Notes: generated by a model from the letters alone, not told the origin. A stretch of 64,000 bases of DNA from Pseudoflavonifractor_A sp022772585 (GCF_052065415.1 NZ_JBQHUB010000009.1:16523-80522), one strand, 5' to 3'. Counted from the first letter of the stretch, positions 43,601 to 52,461 are shown. A program made the numbers and translations.

Positions 43601-45133
43601 TTACTTTCCCTCCCTCTTGGCGCCGGCCATATAGAGGCCCAGTTCCTCCACGGTAGTGGTCTTGGGATCCAGTTCGCCCACGATCTCTCCCTCGTACATC
43701 ACCAGGATGCGGTCGGACAGGCTCATGACCTCGTCCAGCTCCAGAGAGACCAGCAGCACTGCCTTGCCCGCGTCCCGCTGGGCCACGATCTGGCCGTGGA
43801 TATACTCGATGGCGCCCACATCCAGACCGCGGGTGGGCTGCACGGCGATGAGCAGCTCCGGATCCTTGTCGATCTCACGGGCGATGATGGCCTTCTGCTG
43901 GTTGCCGCCCGACATGCTGCGGGCCATGGTGACGGGGCCCTGTCCGGAGCGCACGTCATACTGTTCGATGAGCCGCTGGGCATAGTCCCGGATGGCCTTG
44001 CGCTTGAGGAAGCCGCCGCCCACGAACTCAGACTCGAAATACCGCTGGAGCACCAGGTTATCTTCCAGCGAGTAATCCAGCACCAGGCCGTACTTGTGCC
44101 GGTCCTCCGGGATATGGCTCATACCCAGGACGGAACGGCGGCGGATGGGCACATGGGTGATATCCTGCCCCTTTAATGTGATGGTACCGCCCTCCAGCGG
44201 CTCGATGCCGGTAAGGCCGTAGACCAGCTCGCTCTGTCCGTTGCCATCAATGCCGGCGATACAGACGATCTCGCCCGCCCGGCACTGGAAGGATACATGC
44301 TTGACCGCGTTGTTCTTGTGGATCTTGGAGGCCACAGTCAGGTCCTTCACCTCCAGCACAGTCTCGCCGGGGGTACAGGGCTCTTTATGGACCTGGAATT
44401 CCACATCCCGGCCCACCATCATGCGGGAAAGCTCTTCCTTCGTGGTGCCCGCCACGTCCACGGTACCGATATACTTGCCCTTGCGCAGCACGCTGCACCG
44501 GTCGGCCACTGCCATGATCTCGTTGAGCTTGTGGGTGATGAAGAGGATGCTCTTGCCCTCGGCCTTCAGCCCCCGCATAATGTCCATCAGCTCTTCGATC
44601 TCCTGGGGCGTCAGGACGGCGGTGGGCTCGTCAAAGATCAGGATCTCATTATCCCGGTAGAGCATCTTCAGGATCTCAGTACGCTGCTGCATGCCCACGG
44701 AGATATCCTCCACCATGGCGTCCGGGTCCACCTTCAGGCCGTACTTTTCAGAGAGCTCCACCACCTTTTTCCGGGCCTCATCCTTCTGCAGGAAAGGCCC
44801 CCTGGTGGGCTCCACACCCAGAATGATATTGTCCAGAACGGAGAATACCTCCACCAGCTTGAAGTGCTGGTGGACCATGCCGATGCCCAGATCGTTGGCG
44901 TCGTTGGGATCCTTGATCTGGACCACCTTTCCGTCTTTCTTGATGGTGCCCTCCTCCGGCTGATACAGGCCGAAGAGTACGCTCATCAGCGTGGACTTGC
45001 CGGCGCCGTTCTCGCCCAGCAGGGCATGAATCTCCCCCCGCCGGAGCTGCAGCGTGATATTGTCGTTGGCGATGATGCCGGGAAATCTCTTGGTGATATT
45101 CAGCATCTCAATGGCGTATGGTTGTTGTTCCAA
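43601..45133 (-). CDS. Nucleoside ABC transporter ATPase with two ABC domains (NupO-like)
   Basis: A 510-residue protein carrying two ATPase domains. The first has G-E-N-G-A-G-K-S-T near residue 40, signature D-I-S-V-G-M-Q-Q-R near 145 and Walker B I-L-I-F-D-E-P-T-A. The second has a degenerate Walker A (G-I-D-G-N-G-Q-S-E near 298), signature S-G-G-N-Q-Q-K, and L-L-I-A-V-Q-P-T-R-G-L-D-V-G. A degenerate second Walker A and the Q-P-T-R-G-L-D signature are normal for this sugar/nucleoside importer class. It powers uptake with the two permeases encoded next. Confidence 0.92.
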   Translation of the reverse strand: MEQQPYAIEMLNITKRFPGIIANDNITLQLRRGEIHALLGENGAGKSTLMSVLFGLYQPEEGTIKKDGKVVQIKDPNDANDLGIGMVHQHFKLVEVFSVLDNIILGVEPTRGPFLQKDEARKKVVELSEKYGLKVDPDAMVEDISVGMQQRTEILKMLYRDNEILIFDEPTAVLTPQEIEELMDIMRGLKAEGKSILFITHKLNEIMAVADRCSVLRKGKYIGTVDVAGTTKEELSRMMVGRDVEFQVHKEPCTPGETVLEVKDLTVASKIHKNNAVKHVSFQCRAGEIVCIAGIDGNGQSELVYGLTGIEPLEGGTITLKGQDITHVPIRRRSVLGMSHIPEDRHKYGLVLDYSLEDNLVLQRYFESEFVGGGFLKRKAIRDYAQRLIEQYDVRSGQGPVTMARSMSGGNQQKAIIAREIDKDPELLIAVQPTRGLDVGAIEYIHGQIVAQRDAGKAVLLVSLELDEVMSLSDRILVMYEGEIVGELDPKTTTVEELGLYMAGAKREGK

Positions 45134-45238
45134 GCCTGACGACCTCCCCCTCGTTATCTTCCACTATGGGTCTTGTCTTTATTGTACTATATTTTGTTGC
45201 ATATTTCAAAACAAAAATTATTTTTCTGGAACGAAAGG

Positions 45239-45273
45239 AAAAAAGCGGACGGGAGGGTTCCCGTCCGCTTTTT
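45239..45273 (-). terminator. Terminator between the BMP lipoprotein gene and the ABC genes
   Basis: AAAAAGCGGACGGGA pairs with TCCCGTCCGCTTTTT over five bases. It lies within the operon, 20 bp beyond the lipoprotein stop and 105 bp before the ATPase start, so partial read-through would set a higher level for the binding protein. Confidence 0.8.
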
Positions 45274-45291
45274 ATGCTGTTTTCAGGCTGT

Positions 45292-46476
45292 TTACTTGAT
45301 GTTGCCCAGGTCGTTGACCGTGATGGACACGGAAGGCATGGCGGAAATGTCGTTGGAGACAGTGATCTTGCCGTCGAACATATCCTTCACCAGGGCCTTG
45401 TAGTCATCCTGGCTGAAGCCGTCGCCCCACTGGGTTGTCTCCATGGGGATCTGGACGTAGTTGACGGTGGGATCGTCGCCGCTCACCAGGCCCAGGGTAT
45501 CGATCTTGCCGCCGTACTCGGAGAACTTGCCGTCTACGACCTCGCCCAGCATATGCTCGACGGTGGGCGCCAGGCCCTTCATAGCGGAGGTGATGGTCAT
45601 GCCCGCGCCGTAGCCGCCGTCGATGATGCCGGCCTGATCCACGTCAACGCCGATGACCTTACCGCCGTCGACCTTGGCAGCAGCCTCAGCAGCGGAGGTG
45701 TAGATGCCGCCGCCGCAGGCGAACACGGCCTGAACGCCCAGGGTCTGATACCAGTTGTCCATAGCGGCGGTGATGTCGGCGTCGCCGAAGAACTGGTTGC
45801 CGTAGGCATACTCGACGGTCACGCTGGCGCCGGTATCGGCGGCAGCGGCGTCAGCGCCCTGCACGAAGCCGTAGCCATAGCGGACAACGGCGGGAACGGC
45901 CATGCCGCCCAGGAAGCCCAGGTGATCATAGCCCAGCTTCACAGCGGCGTAGCCGGCCATGTAGCCGCACAGCTCTTCCTGATACACAGCGCAGTAGACG
46001 TTGGCGGGCAGGGTGTAGCCGCCCAGGTCGCCCTCGCCCACGTCCAGAGCGATGAAGGTCACGTCGGGATAGACATCAGCAGTCTGGGTGATGGTCTCGC
46101 CGAAGGCATAGCCGGGCATCACGATGACGTTGAAGCCGTCGGCAATGGCCTTGTCGACCATGGCCACACGCTCGGCGGTGGAGTCACCGGCGGGCTTGTA
46201 ATAGCTGAAGGGGATGGAATCGCCGCAGAAAGCCTTGCAGGCCTCATAGGTGGTCTGGTTGAAGGACTGGTCGGTGATATCGCCGTAGTCGGTGATCATA
46301 GCCACCTTGTAATCGCCGGCGGGCTCCACGGGAGTGGAAGCGGCGGGGGCGGAGGCGGCGGGAGCGGAGGCCTCGGGGGCCTTGCTGGGCTGAGTGGCGG
46401 TCCCGCCGCAGGCGGCCAGGGAACCGACCATGGCCAGAGACAGTACCAGAGCGGCGATCTTATTGAACTTCTTCAA
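45292..46476 (-). CDS. BMP family nucleoside-binding lipoprotein
   Basis: A 394-residue extracellular substrate-binding protein. The signal peptide ends in a lipobox L-A-A-C (cysteine near 23), followed by a flexible proline/alanine/serine linker and the Bmp domain (M-I-T-D-Y-G-D-I-T-D-Q-S-F-N-Q near residue 57, and V-M-P-G-Y-A-F-G-E in the middle). BMP proteins with NupO/P/Q-like partners bind purine nucleosides. A promoter lies upstream, and a terminator separates it from the ABC genes. Confidence 0.92.
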   Translation of the reverse strand: MKKFNKIAALVLSLAMVGSLAACGGTATQPSKAPEASAPAASAPAASTPVEPAGDYKVAMITDYGDITDQSFNQTTYEACKAFCGDSIPFSYYKPAGDSTAERVAMVDKAIADGFNVIVMPGYAFGETITQTADVYPDVTFIALDVGEGDLGGYTLPANVYCAVYQEELCGYMAGYAAVKLGYDHLGFLGGMAVPAVVRYGYGFVQGADAAAADTGASVTVEYAYGNQFFGDADITAAMDNWYQTLGVQAVFACGGGIYTSAAEAAAKVDGGKVIGVDVDQAGIIDGGYGAGMTITSAMKGLAPTVEHMLGEVVDGKFSEYGGKIDTLGLVSGDDPTVNYVQIPMETTQWGDGFSQDDYKALVKDMFDGKITVSNDISAMPSVSITVNDLGNIK

Positions 46477-46557
46477 TGTAATCTACCTTCCTTTCATTAA
46501 GTACGCGGCCCGGCACGCCATGCGCTGCCGCACGGGCTGAGGCCGGGACACGGGAAT

Positions 46558-46586
46558 ATTATACAACATGCATATTCAAAGAGCAA
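46558..46586 (-). promoter_or_regulatory. Promoter of the nucleoside transport operon
   Basis: On the minus strand TTGCTC (46586-46581) and TATAAT (46563-46558) with 17 bases between. Confidence 0.65.
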
Positions 46587-46636
46587 CCGCATTTTTGCCT
46601 TTTCCCAAAAAACTTTTACAGAAATGTTAAATAAGT

Positions 46637-46676
46637 AATGAGGACTCCCCCTTTCTGCCGGGAAAGTCCTCATTTG
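46637..46676 (-). terminator. Terminator of deoC
   Basis: AATGAGGACT at 46637-46646 pairs with AGTCCTCATT at 46665-46674 over an 18-base loop. Confidence 0.6.
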
Positions 46677-46709
46677 ACTTTAAATCCTTGCTGTCAACTG
46701 TGCACCGGA

Positions 46710-47357
46710 TCAGGCCTTGGCCGGCTTCACCAGGGCGCTGGCACCGATGCGGCTGGCTCCCGCGTCGATCATGGCCTGGGCCTCCTCAAAGGAGTGGATC
46801 CCGCCGGCAGCCTTGATCTTCACATCGGGTCCGATATGGGCCTTGAAAAGCGCCACGTCGGCCACGGTGGCGCCGCCGGTGGAGAAACCGGTGGAGGTCT
46901 TGATATACTCGGCCCCGGCCTCGGTGACCAGCTCGCACATGCGGATCTTCTCCTCCTCGGTCAGCAGGCAGGCCTCCACGATGACCTTCAGGATGCGGCC
47001 CTTGCAGCTGGCCTTGATGGCCTTCATTTCCTCCAGCAGATCGTCCCAGCGTTTGTCCTTCACCCAGCCCACGTTGATGACCATATCGATCTCGTCAGCG
47101 CCGCCGCGGATGGCGTCCTCAGTCTCAAAGACCTTGACCGCGGTGGTGGAGTAACCGTTGGGGAAACCGATGACGGTGCAGATCTTCAACTCATTGCCCA
47201 CGTAGTCGGCCGCCTGCTTCACGTAGGAAGCCGGGATGCAGACCGACGCGCAGTGATAAGCCATGCCGTCGTCACAGATGGTCTTGATCTGCTCCCAGGT
47301 GGCGTCCTGTTTGAGCAAGGTATGGTCGCACATGGCCAGGATGTCCTTGATCTCCAT
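46710..47357 (-). CDS. deoC: Deoxyribose-phosphate aldolase
   Basis: Splits 2-deoxyribose 5-phosphate into glyceraldehyde 3-phosphate and acetaldehyde in deoxynucleoside catabolism. The 215-residue protein has the class I aldolase hallmarks: C-D-H-T-L-L-K near the start, the Schiff-base lysine in L-K-V-I-V-E-A, K-T-S-T-G-F, and K-A-A-G-G-I. The ATG at 47357 is preceded by AGAAAGG at 11 bases; an ATG at 47366 is too near that site. Just upstream of the nucleoside transporter operon on the same strand, so imported deoxynucleosides are its natural source of substrate. Confidence 0.95.
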   Translation of the reverse strand: MEIKDILAMCDHTLLKQDATWEQIKTICDDGMAYHCASVCIPASYVKQAADYVGNELKICTVIGFPNGYSTTAVKVFETEDAIRGGADEIDMVINVGWVKDKRWDDLLEEMKAIKASCKGRILKVIVEACLLTEEEKIRMCELVTEAGAEYIKTSTGFSTGGATVADVALFKAHIGPDVKIKAAGGIHSFEEAQAMIDAGASRIGASALVKPAKA

Positions 47358-47458
47358 ATCGCTCATATCCTTTCTGCATAAAAGATTCCGTGATACATAC
47401 CCACTATATCGTCTCTCTTTGCAAAAGTCAATGCAAACCGCGCTTCCTTTGGCAGGGA

Positions 47459-48586
47459 TCATTTCACCCGGATCAGCTCATAGCTCCGCTTACCCAGGCC
47501 GATGCGCTCGGCATGTTCCAAACACACGCGCCAATTCGTCTCGGGGAAGCTGTTGCGGAAGGGATCATGATGGTCGCAGAAGTCGGGCGCGCGCATATTG
47601 TCATCCAGCTGGGAGCCGGGCATGGGGCTCTGGGCCATGCAGGCGTCGGCGCAGGCCTGGTCCAGAGCCACCGGGTCGAAGGACGCAAACATGCCCACAT
47701 CGGGCAGGATGGGCACATCGTTCTCCCCGTGGCAGTCGCAGCAGGGGGACACGTCGATGACCAGGCTGATATGGAACTGGGGCCGTCCGTCCACCACCGC
47801 CTTGGAATACTCGGCGATCTTGGCGTTGAGCTCGTCGTTGGCGCAGTCGTTGGGGTTGTGGATGGCGTCGAAATTACACACGCCGATGCACCGGCCGCAG
47901 CCCACGCAGCGGCTGTGGTCAATGGACGCCCTGCGGTCCTCCCCGTAGGAGATGGCGCTGTGGGCGCACTGGCCCGCGCACATCCGGCAGCCCACACACC
48001 GCGCATGGTCCACCTCCGGCTTGCCGGCGGAGTGCTGCTCCATCTTGCCCGCCCGGCTGCCGCAGCCCATGCCGATGTTCTTCAGCGCGCCGCCGAAGCC
48101 CGCGTTCTCATGGCCCTTGAAGTGGCTCAGAGAGATGAATACGTCGGCGTCCATGATGGCCCGGCCGATCTTGGCGCGTTTCACATAGACGCCGCCCTCC
48201 ACCGGGACCTCTATGTCGTCGGTACCCTTCAGGCCGTCGCCGATGATGATCTGGCAGCCGGTGGAGAGGGGGGAAAAGCCATTCTCACAGGCACTGTCCA
48301 GATGCTCCACGGCATTCTTCCGCCGCCCGGCATACAGGGTGTTGCAGTCGGTGAGGAAGGGCACGCCCCCCAGCTCCTTCACCACGTCGGCCACCGCCTT
48401 GGCGTAGTTGGGCCGCAGGAAGGCCAGGTTGCCCGGCTCACCGAAGTGCATCTTGATGGCCACCATCTTATGGTCAAAATCGATCTTCCCGATGCCCGCC
48501 GCCCGGATCAGCTTTTTCAGCTTATCCGGCAGGTTCAGGCCGGGATGACACCTGAGATCGGAAAAATAGACCTTTGCCTGTTCCAT
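47459..48586 (-). CDS. DUF362 protein with two 4Fe-4S clusters
   Basis: A 375-residue protein. The N-terminal 190 residues are DUF362 (K-M-H-F-G-E-P-G-N and F-K-G-H-E-N-A-G-F-G-G-A-L-K-N-I-G-M-G). Then C-V-G-C-R-M-C-x3-C and C-V-G-C-G-R-C-x3-C bind two 4Fe-4S clusters. A later C-C-D-C-H-G-E-N-D motif and D-P-V-A-L-D-Q close the family pattern. Such proteins are widespread in anaerobes and presumably carry electrons, but their reaction is unknown. Single gene. Confidence 0.88.
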   Translation of the reverse strand: MEQAKVYFSDLRCHPGLNLPDKLKKLIRAAGIGKIDFDHKMVAIKMHFGEPGNLAFLRPNYAKAVADVVKELGGVPFLTDCNTLYAGRRKNAVEHLDSACENGFSPLSTGCQIIIGDGLKGTDDIEVPVEGGVYVKRAKIGRAIMDADVFISLSHFKGHENAGFGGALKNIGMGCGSRAGKMEQHSAGKPEVDHARCVGCRMCAGQCAHSAISYGEDRRASIDHSRCVGCGRCIGVCNFDAIHNPNDCANDELNAKIAEYSKAVVDGRPQFHISLVIDVSPCCDCHGENDVPILPDVGMFASFDPVALDQACADACMAQSPMPGSQLDDNMRAPDFCDHHDPFRNSFPETNWRVCLEHAERIGLGKRSYELIRVK

Positions 48587-48620
48587 TATGCTCCTCCTTG
48601 TTCTCTGTATGCACGTTTTC

Positions 48621-49289
48621 TCAATGTGTACGGCTCTCCGGCCGGGCCGCTTCGTCTCTGCGGAACATCACGAAAAATGCCCACAGCAGCAGCCCGCAGG
48701 CCACCAGCACCGCCCGCTCCCGCAGCAGGCGGCTCGTTACGGCCCCTGCGGCCGCCCCGGCGATGAAGCACAAAATGATGCCGTAATACTGGGCCGCGCG
48801 GCTCCCCTGCTCTGCTTCTCCGGTCTGCAGCCAGCGGTAGAGCCGCTCCGTGCCGCTGCGCAGGTTGCCGGTGCACATGGTGGTGGCAAAGATGTTTCCA
48901 TTGACCTTGCGGAAACTCTCCACCTGCACTGCGCATACAAAGGACACAGCCACGTTGGCCGCCATGTTCCAGCGCTGCGGCAGAAAGGCCACCGCCAGCA
49001 GGATGCACAGCTCCGCCAGCACGCTGAGCTGCCGCCAGTGGATGCCGGGCCAGGTCCCGGACCGGCTGCGGATACACTCAGCGGCCACCACCCCCGCGGC
49101 AAAGGCCAGCACCGGCACCAGATAGGTCAGGGCCGTCCGCCACTCGCCCTGGATGGCGTGGATCCCCAGGAGCACCATGTTGCCCGTCTCGGCATTGGCA
49201 AATACCTTCCCCCGCACGCAGTAGGAGTAGGCATCCAGAAAACCCCCCGCCAGTGCCAGCACAGCGCCCAGGGCAAAGGTCTCCGACAT
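48621..49289 (-). CDS. DUF1275 (YoaK) family membrane protein
   Basis: A 222-residue protein with six or seven membrane segments. G-G-F-L-D-A-Y-S-Y and N-A-E-T-G-N-M-V-L-L-G, followed later by C-T-G-N-L-R-S, are the DUF1275 signature. Function unknown. The ATG at 49289 has CCGGAGAG upstream; the open frame to 49346 has no site. It follows ybaB on the same strand after about 100 bp, at the position where recR is found in many Firmicutes. Confidence 0.85.
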   Translation of the reverse strand: MSETFALGAVLALAGGFLDAYSYCVRGKVFANAETGNMVLLGIHAIQGEWRTALTYLVPVLAFAAGVVAAECIRSRSGTWPGIHWRQLSVLAELCILLAVAFLPQRWNMAANVAVSFVCAVQVESFRKVNGNIFATTMCTGNLRSGTERLYRWLQTGEAEQGSRAAQYYGIILCFIAGAAAGAVTSRLLRERAVLVACGLLLWAFFVMFRRDEAARPESRTH

Positions 49290-49389
49290 CTGTTTCTCTC
49301 CGGTCTTTTTCACCCAAAGCGCCTCTTTCCGCTTACCGCCGCGCAAAAGGGGGTGGGCCGGACGGCCCGCCCCCCTCGGCGTTTCTCAT

Positions 49390-49737
49390 TCAGAAGGACA
49401 GGTTCAGCCCTCCGGTGATGCTCTGCATGGAGGCCGCCATATCGCTCTCCGCCGTGTGCAGCGCGCCGTTCACCGCCGCCACGATCAGGTCCTGGAGCAT
49501 CTCCACGTCCTCCGGATCCACGGCCTCGGGGTCGATGGTCAGGCTCTTGAGCTCCCGCTTGCCGGTGACCACCGCCTCCACCACGCCGCCGCCGGCCTGG
49601 GCGGAGTACTCCTTCTCCTGCAGCTCGGCCTGCATCCGCTGCATGTCCTGCTGCATCTTCTGGGCCTGCTTGATCATGTTCATATTGATGCCGCCCATAC
49701 CGCCCATGCCGGGACGGCCGCCAAATCCTTTTGCCAT
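49390..49737 (-). CDS. YbaB/EbfC family nucleoid-associated protein
   Basis: A 115-residue DNA-binding protein. After a glycine/methionine-rich start come the long helix with M-I-K-Q-A-Q-K-M-Q and the strands V-V-E-A-V-V-T-G-K and L-T-I-D-P-E-A-V-D-P, all typical. The ATG at 49737 follows AGGAGG by 8 bases. Directly downstream of dnaX (19 bp), the classical order. Confidence 0.95.
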   Translation of the reverse strand: MAKGFGGRPGMGGMGGINMNMIKQAQKMQQDMQRMQAELQEKEYSAQAGGGVVEAVVTGKRELKSLTIDPEAVDPEDVEMLQDLIVAAVNGALHTAESDMAASMQSITGGLNLSF

Positions 49738-49756
49738 CGTCTCTTCCTCCTGTGTC

Positions 49757-51529
49757 CTATTTGATGATGATCGTCTCGTACTGGCGGCCCTTTGCCACCA
49801 GATCGTCCAGATTGTCGTGCTCCGGGGCCGCAGCCTGAGGGACTGCATGCCGTGCCTCCTGTACCGCAGGGGCCTGCCCTACCGCTACCTTGCAGCGCAC
49901 CGGCCGGCCCAGGATCTCCGCGGCCGTCCTCTGCACCGCCTCCAGCGTGGAAACCTTGCCCACCAGGGACCGGGTGAAGTCGGACTCCACCCACAGCGTC
50001 AGCACATCTCCCTCCAGCCTGCCCTGCACCATGGCCGGATTGCTGAGGAAGGGGTACTCGCCCATGGGCACCCGGCCGTGGAGCGCCGCCGCGATGCCGC
50101 TCCACACATCTCCGCCGCCGGGGACGGGGGACGGTTCGGATACCGGCGGCGGTGCCGGCGCTCTGGTGGACGGCGCCGACGGCACATCGTATGCCGGCTC
50201 CCCCGGCTCCTCGGGCAGAGGAGGACGCTCCTCCATCTCCCAGGGGGGCAGGTCTTCGGGAACGGACGGCGCCGTTTGAGGCGCGCTCCGCGCCGGGGTG
50301 GGGGCCTCTTCCCGCACTGCCGCCGGGGCAGGCGGTGCGCTCTGTACCGGGGCGGCCTGTTCCGCAGGCGCGGGACGGACCCCTCCGTCGGCCATGGCCC
50401 GCTCCAGCCGGGAGATCCGGGCGCTCAGCCCGGCGGGACTGCTGTCCAGCGTGGTGTCGCTGAGCCGGATGAGGCACAGCTCGGCGTCGGTCCGCCGGTT
50501 GCCGCTGCGGGACAGGTCGGAGATGGTCCCCTGCAGCAGGCTCAGCATCTGCATGAGTCTGGGCGCATCCAGCTGGTTGGACAGCCGCCGCATGGTGCTC
50601 TCGTCATATCCGCCGGTAAGCAGGGCCGCGCCGCCCTGGGGGGCGGTCTTGCGGATGAGCAGGTCCCGGGTCAGGCCCGCCAGCTCACCCAGCAGACTGC
50701 CTACATCCTTCCCCGCGCCGTACAGCCGGCCCAGGGTCTCCAGCGCGGCGGCGGTCTCCCCCGCGGCCACATGTTCCATCAGGGCAGCCGTCTCCAGATT
50801 GCCGGCCAGTCCCAGGGCGGAGAGCACCTCCTGCTCGCCGATGACGCCGGAGGGGTTCATGCACTGGTCCAGAAGGGAGAGGGCGTCCCGCAGGCCGCCG
50901 TCGGCCAGGCGGGCCAGCAGGCCGGCGCCCTCCGCCGTCAGCTCGATGCCCTCCTCCTGTGCCACATAGCCCAGCCTCCGGGCGATGTCCCCGGGCAGGA
51001 TGCGCTTGAAAGAGAACTGCTGGCAGCGGGATTTGATGGTGGCCGGTACCTTGTGCAGCTCGGTGGTGGCCAGAATGAACATCAGATGGGCGGGGGGCTC
51101 TTCCAAAATCTTGAGCAGCGCGTTGAAGGCCGCGGTGGAGAGCATATGGACCTCGTCCACGATGTATACCCGCTTGCGCACGGCGGCGGGGGTGTACACC
51201 GCCTCGTCCCGCAGGGCGCGGACCTGGTCCACACCGTTGTTGGAGGCGGCGTCCAGCTCCAGCACGTCCAGAATGGAGCCGTTTTCAATGCCCAGGCAGG
51301 CAGGACACCGGTTGCACGGATTGCCGTCCACCGGGTGCTCGCAGTTTACCGCCCGGGCCAGAATCTTGGCGCAGGAGGTCTTGCCCGTGCCCCGGGTGCC
51401 GGTGAACAGGTAGGCATGGGACAGCCGCCCCGCCGCCACCTGGCGCTTGAGGGTATCGGTAATATGGCTCTGGCCCACCACATCGTCGAAGGTGCGGGGC
51501 CGCCACTTGCGGTAAAGGGCCTGATACAT
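49757..51529 (-). CDS. dnaX: DNA polymerase III subunit gamma/tau
   Basis: The clamp loader ATPase. Residues 44-51 are the Walker A G-T-R-G-T-G-K-T, the zinc cysteines are C63, C72, C75 and C78, the DExx box is V-D-E-V-H-M near 126 and the sensor motif follows K-S-R-C-Q-Q. The part after residue 370 is a long proline/alanine-rich linker and a C-terminal tau-like domain that contacts the polymerase. The ATG at 51529 has a GAGGTG site; the open frame further upstream runs into the SRP RNA side and is not used. Total length 590 residues. Confidence 0.96.
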   Translation of the reverse strand: MYQALYRKWRPRTFDDVVGQSHITDTLKRQVAAGRLSHAYLFTGTRGTGKTSCAKILARAVNCEHPVDGNPCNRCPACLGIENGSILDVLELDAASNNGVDQVRALRDEAVYTPAAVRKRVYIVDEVHMLSTAAFNALLKILEEPPAHLMFILATTELHKVPATIKSRCQQFSFKRILPGDIARRLGYVAQEEGIELTAEGAGLLARLADGGLRDALSLLDQCMNPSGVIGEQEVLSALGLAGNLETAALMEHVAAGETAAALETLGRLYGAGKDVGSLLGELAGLTRDLLIRKTAPQGGAALLTGGYDESTMRRLSNQLDAPRLMQMLSLLQGTISDLSRSGNRRTDAELCLIRLSDTTLDSSPAGLSARISRLERAMADGGVRPAPAEQAAPVQSAPPAPAAVREEAPTPARSAPQTAPSVPEDLPPWEMEERPPLPEEPGEPAYDVPSAPSTRAPAPPPVSEPSPVPGGGDVWSGIAAALHGRVPMGEYPFLSNPAMVQGRLEGDVLTLWVESDFTRSLVGKVSTLEAVQRTAAEILGRPVRCKVAVGQAPAVQEARHAVPQAAAPEHDNLDDLVAKGRQYETIIIK

Positions 51530-51699
51530 CGCTGTCACCTCACATGGGCATACCGGTATGGAACTTCCCGTCTCCATTTTGATAGCAAAAAAGGAGCGGA
51601 GGATGGGGTATGACCCGACGCCTCGCTCCTCCCTTTTTCCTGCCCGGTATATGGCAAGACCGCACACCGGCCTTTGAAGTTTCCGATATGTCCGTTACC

Positions 51700-51956
51700 C
51701 GGGCAGCCGGCTCAGGAGCGGAACGCCCGCGGCACAGGCCGCGTTCCGCTTAGTGCTGCTTGGTTCCCCACCTGACACGGTTCACGGGGCAGCCTTGCGC
51801 GGGACCGATCCATCATTACTGCTTACCTGGGTCAGACGACACACCGAAAATCCGGGGGCCGGGATTCATCCCTGCTGCAGCGGATTGCAGGTACAGGGCA
51901 CCGCTATCTCCCCGACTAGTGCGGCCTTGCCGCATACCGGACAGGCTGCGCCCATC
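51700..51956 (-). ncRNA. ffs: Signal recognition particle RNA (large bacterial type)
   Basis: On the minus strand the apical domain IV is clear: GAACCGTGTCAGG and AAGCAGCACTAAGC flank a GGAA tetraloop. Here the tetraloop is closed by GTGG/CCA pairs instead of the usual CC/GG, a compensated exchange. The 5-prime end GGGCGCAGCC pairs with GGCTGCCC at the 3-prime end, giving about 257 bases with an Alu-type domain as in Bacillus. It sits directly upstream of dnaX on the same strand, the standard order in Firmicutes, and has its own promoter. Ends are estimated from pairing. Confidence 0.9.
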
Positions 51957-51979
51957 CACGCGGAAAGCTCGTATTTATT

Positions 51980-52008
51980 ATCATACATCATTTTACTTCA
52001 ATTATCAA
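51980..52008 (-). promoter_or_regulatory. Promoter of the SRP RNA
   Basis: On the minus strand TTGATA (52008-52003) and TATGAT (51985-51980) with exactly 17 bases between. Confidence 0.75.
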
Positions 52009-52037
52009 TATCGCTTTTTGATTTTTTAAAAAAGGGC

Positions 52038-52066
52038 TTTACTTTTTATGTTTGGATTGCTATAAT
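52038..52066 (+). promoter_or_regulatory. Promoter of the tRNA-Ala locus
   Basis: TTTACT at 52038-52043 and TATAAT at 52061-52066 with a 17-base spacer, pointing toward the broken and intact tRNA genes. Confidence 0.6.
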
Positions 52067-52174
52067 AGCTGTTGCTATGAGTTCTCCCGCCCCTGCGGCA
52101 GGACTCATGTGTATGTTCAGATCTGCCGTCAGCCAGTCATGCAGGCTGCTGCGGAGAAAACCAAATAGTGATAT

Positions 52175-52216
52175 GGGGGCGTAGCTCAGTTGGGAGAGCG
52201 TACGGTTCGCATCCAT
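52175..52216 (+). pseudogene. Truncated tRNA-Ala (5-prime half only)
   Basis: GGGGGCGTAGCTCAGTTGGG is a normal tRNA acceptor strand and D-arm, followed by AGAGCG and an anticodon arm with loop TTCGCAT (anticodon CGC) and one mismatch in the stem. After the loop the sequence departs from any tRNA: no variable loop, T-arm or matching CGCCCCC end is found. The intact tRNA-Ala(CGC) 130 bp later shares the D-arm and the stretch GTTCGCATC in the anticodon loop. Confidence 0.75.
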
Positions 52217-52345
52217 ATGCAGTCACATCCCACAGCTTAGGTTCCTTTCCAATTCAGCAGTCCGATTTCCCGGACTTTCCCCTCAAAATTGAATATCTCA
52301 AAAATCCGTTTTTCATAACTTTTTTGATTGAAAAATGGCTGATTT

Positions 52346-52421
52346 GGGCGGTTAGCTCAGCTGGGAGAGCGCGGCGTTCGCATCGCCGAGGTCGAGGGTT
52401 CGATCCCCTTACCGTCCACCA
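52346..52421 (+). tRNA. tRNA-Ala (anticodon CGC, codon GCG)
   Basis: A 76-base tRNA with encoded CCA. Acceptor GGGCGGT pairs with ACCGTCC, D-arm AGCTCAGCTGGGAGAGC, anticodon arm CGGCG-TTCGCAT-CGCCG, T-arm with GGTTCGATCC. The anticodon CGC reads GCG (alanine). The first acceptor pairs differ from a standard G3-U70 alanine identity check only in detail (G3-T70 present), supporting alanine. Confidence 0.93.
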
Positions 52422-52428
52422 AAATTGG

Positions 52429-52461
52429 AAATCGCCGCAGTTTTCACTGCGGCGATTTTTC
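52429..52461 (+). terminator. Terminator of tRNA-Ala
   Basis: AAATCGCCGCAGT pairs with ACTGCGGCGATTT over four bases, then TTTCATTT. It may also end the convergent island operon. Confidence 0.88.

Noticed and set aside
49757..51529. Programmed frameshift in dnaX giving a short gamma form
   Set aside because: I did not see a clear A-rich slippery site with a following stem-loop in the expected place, so I make no claim.
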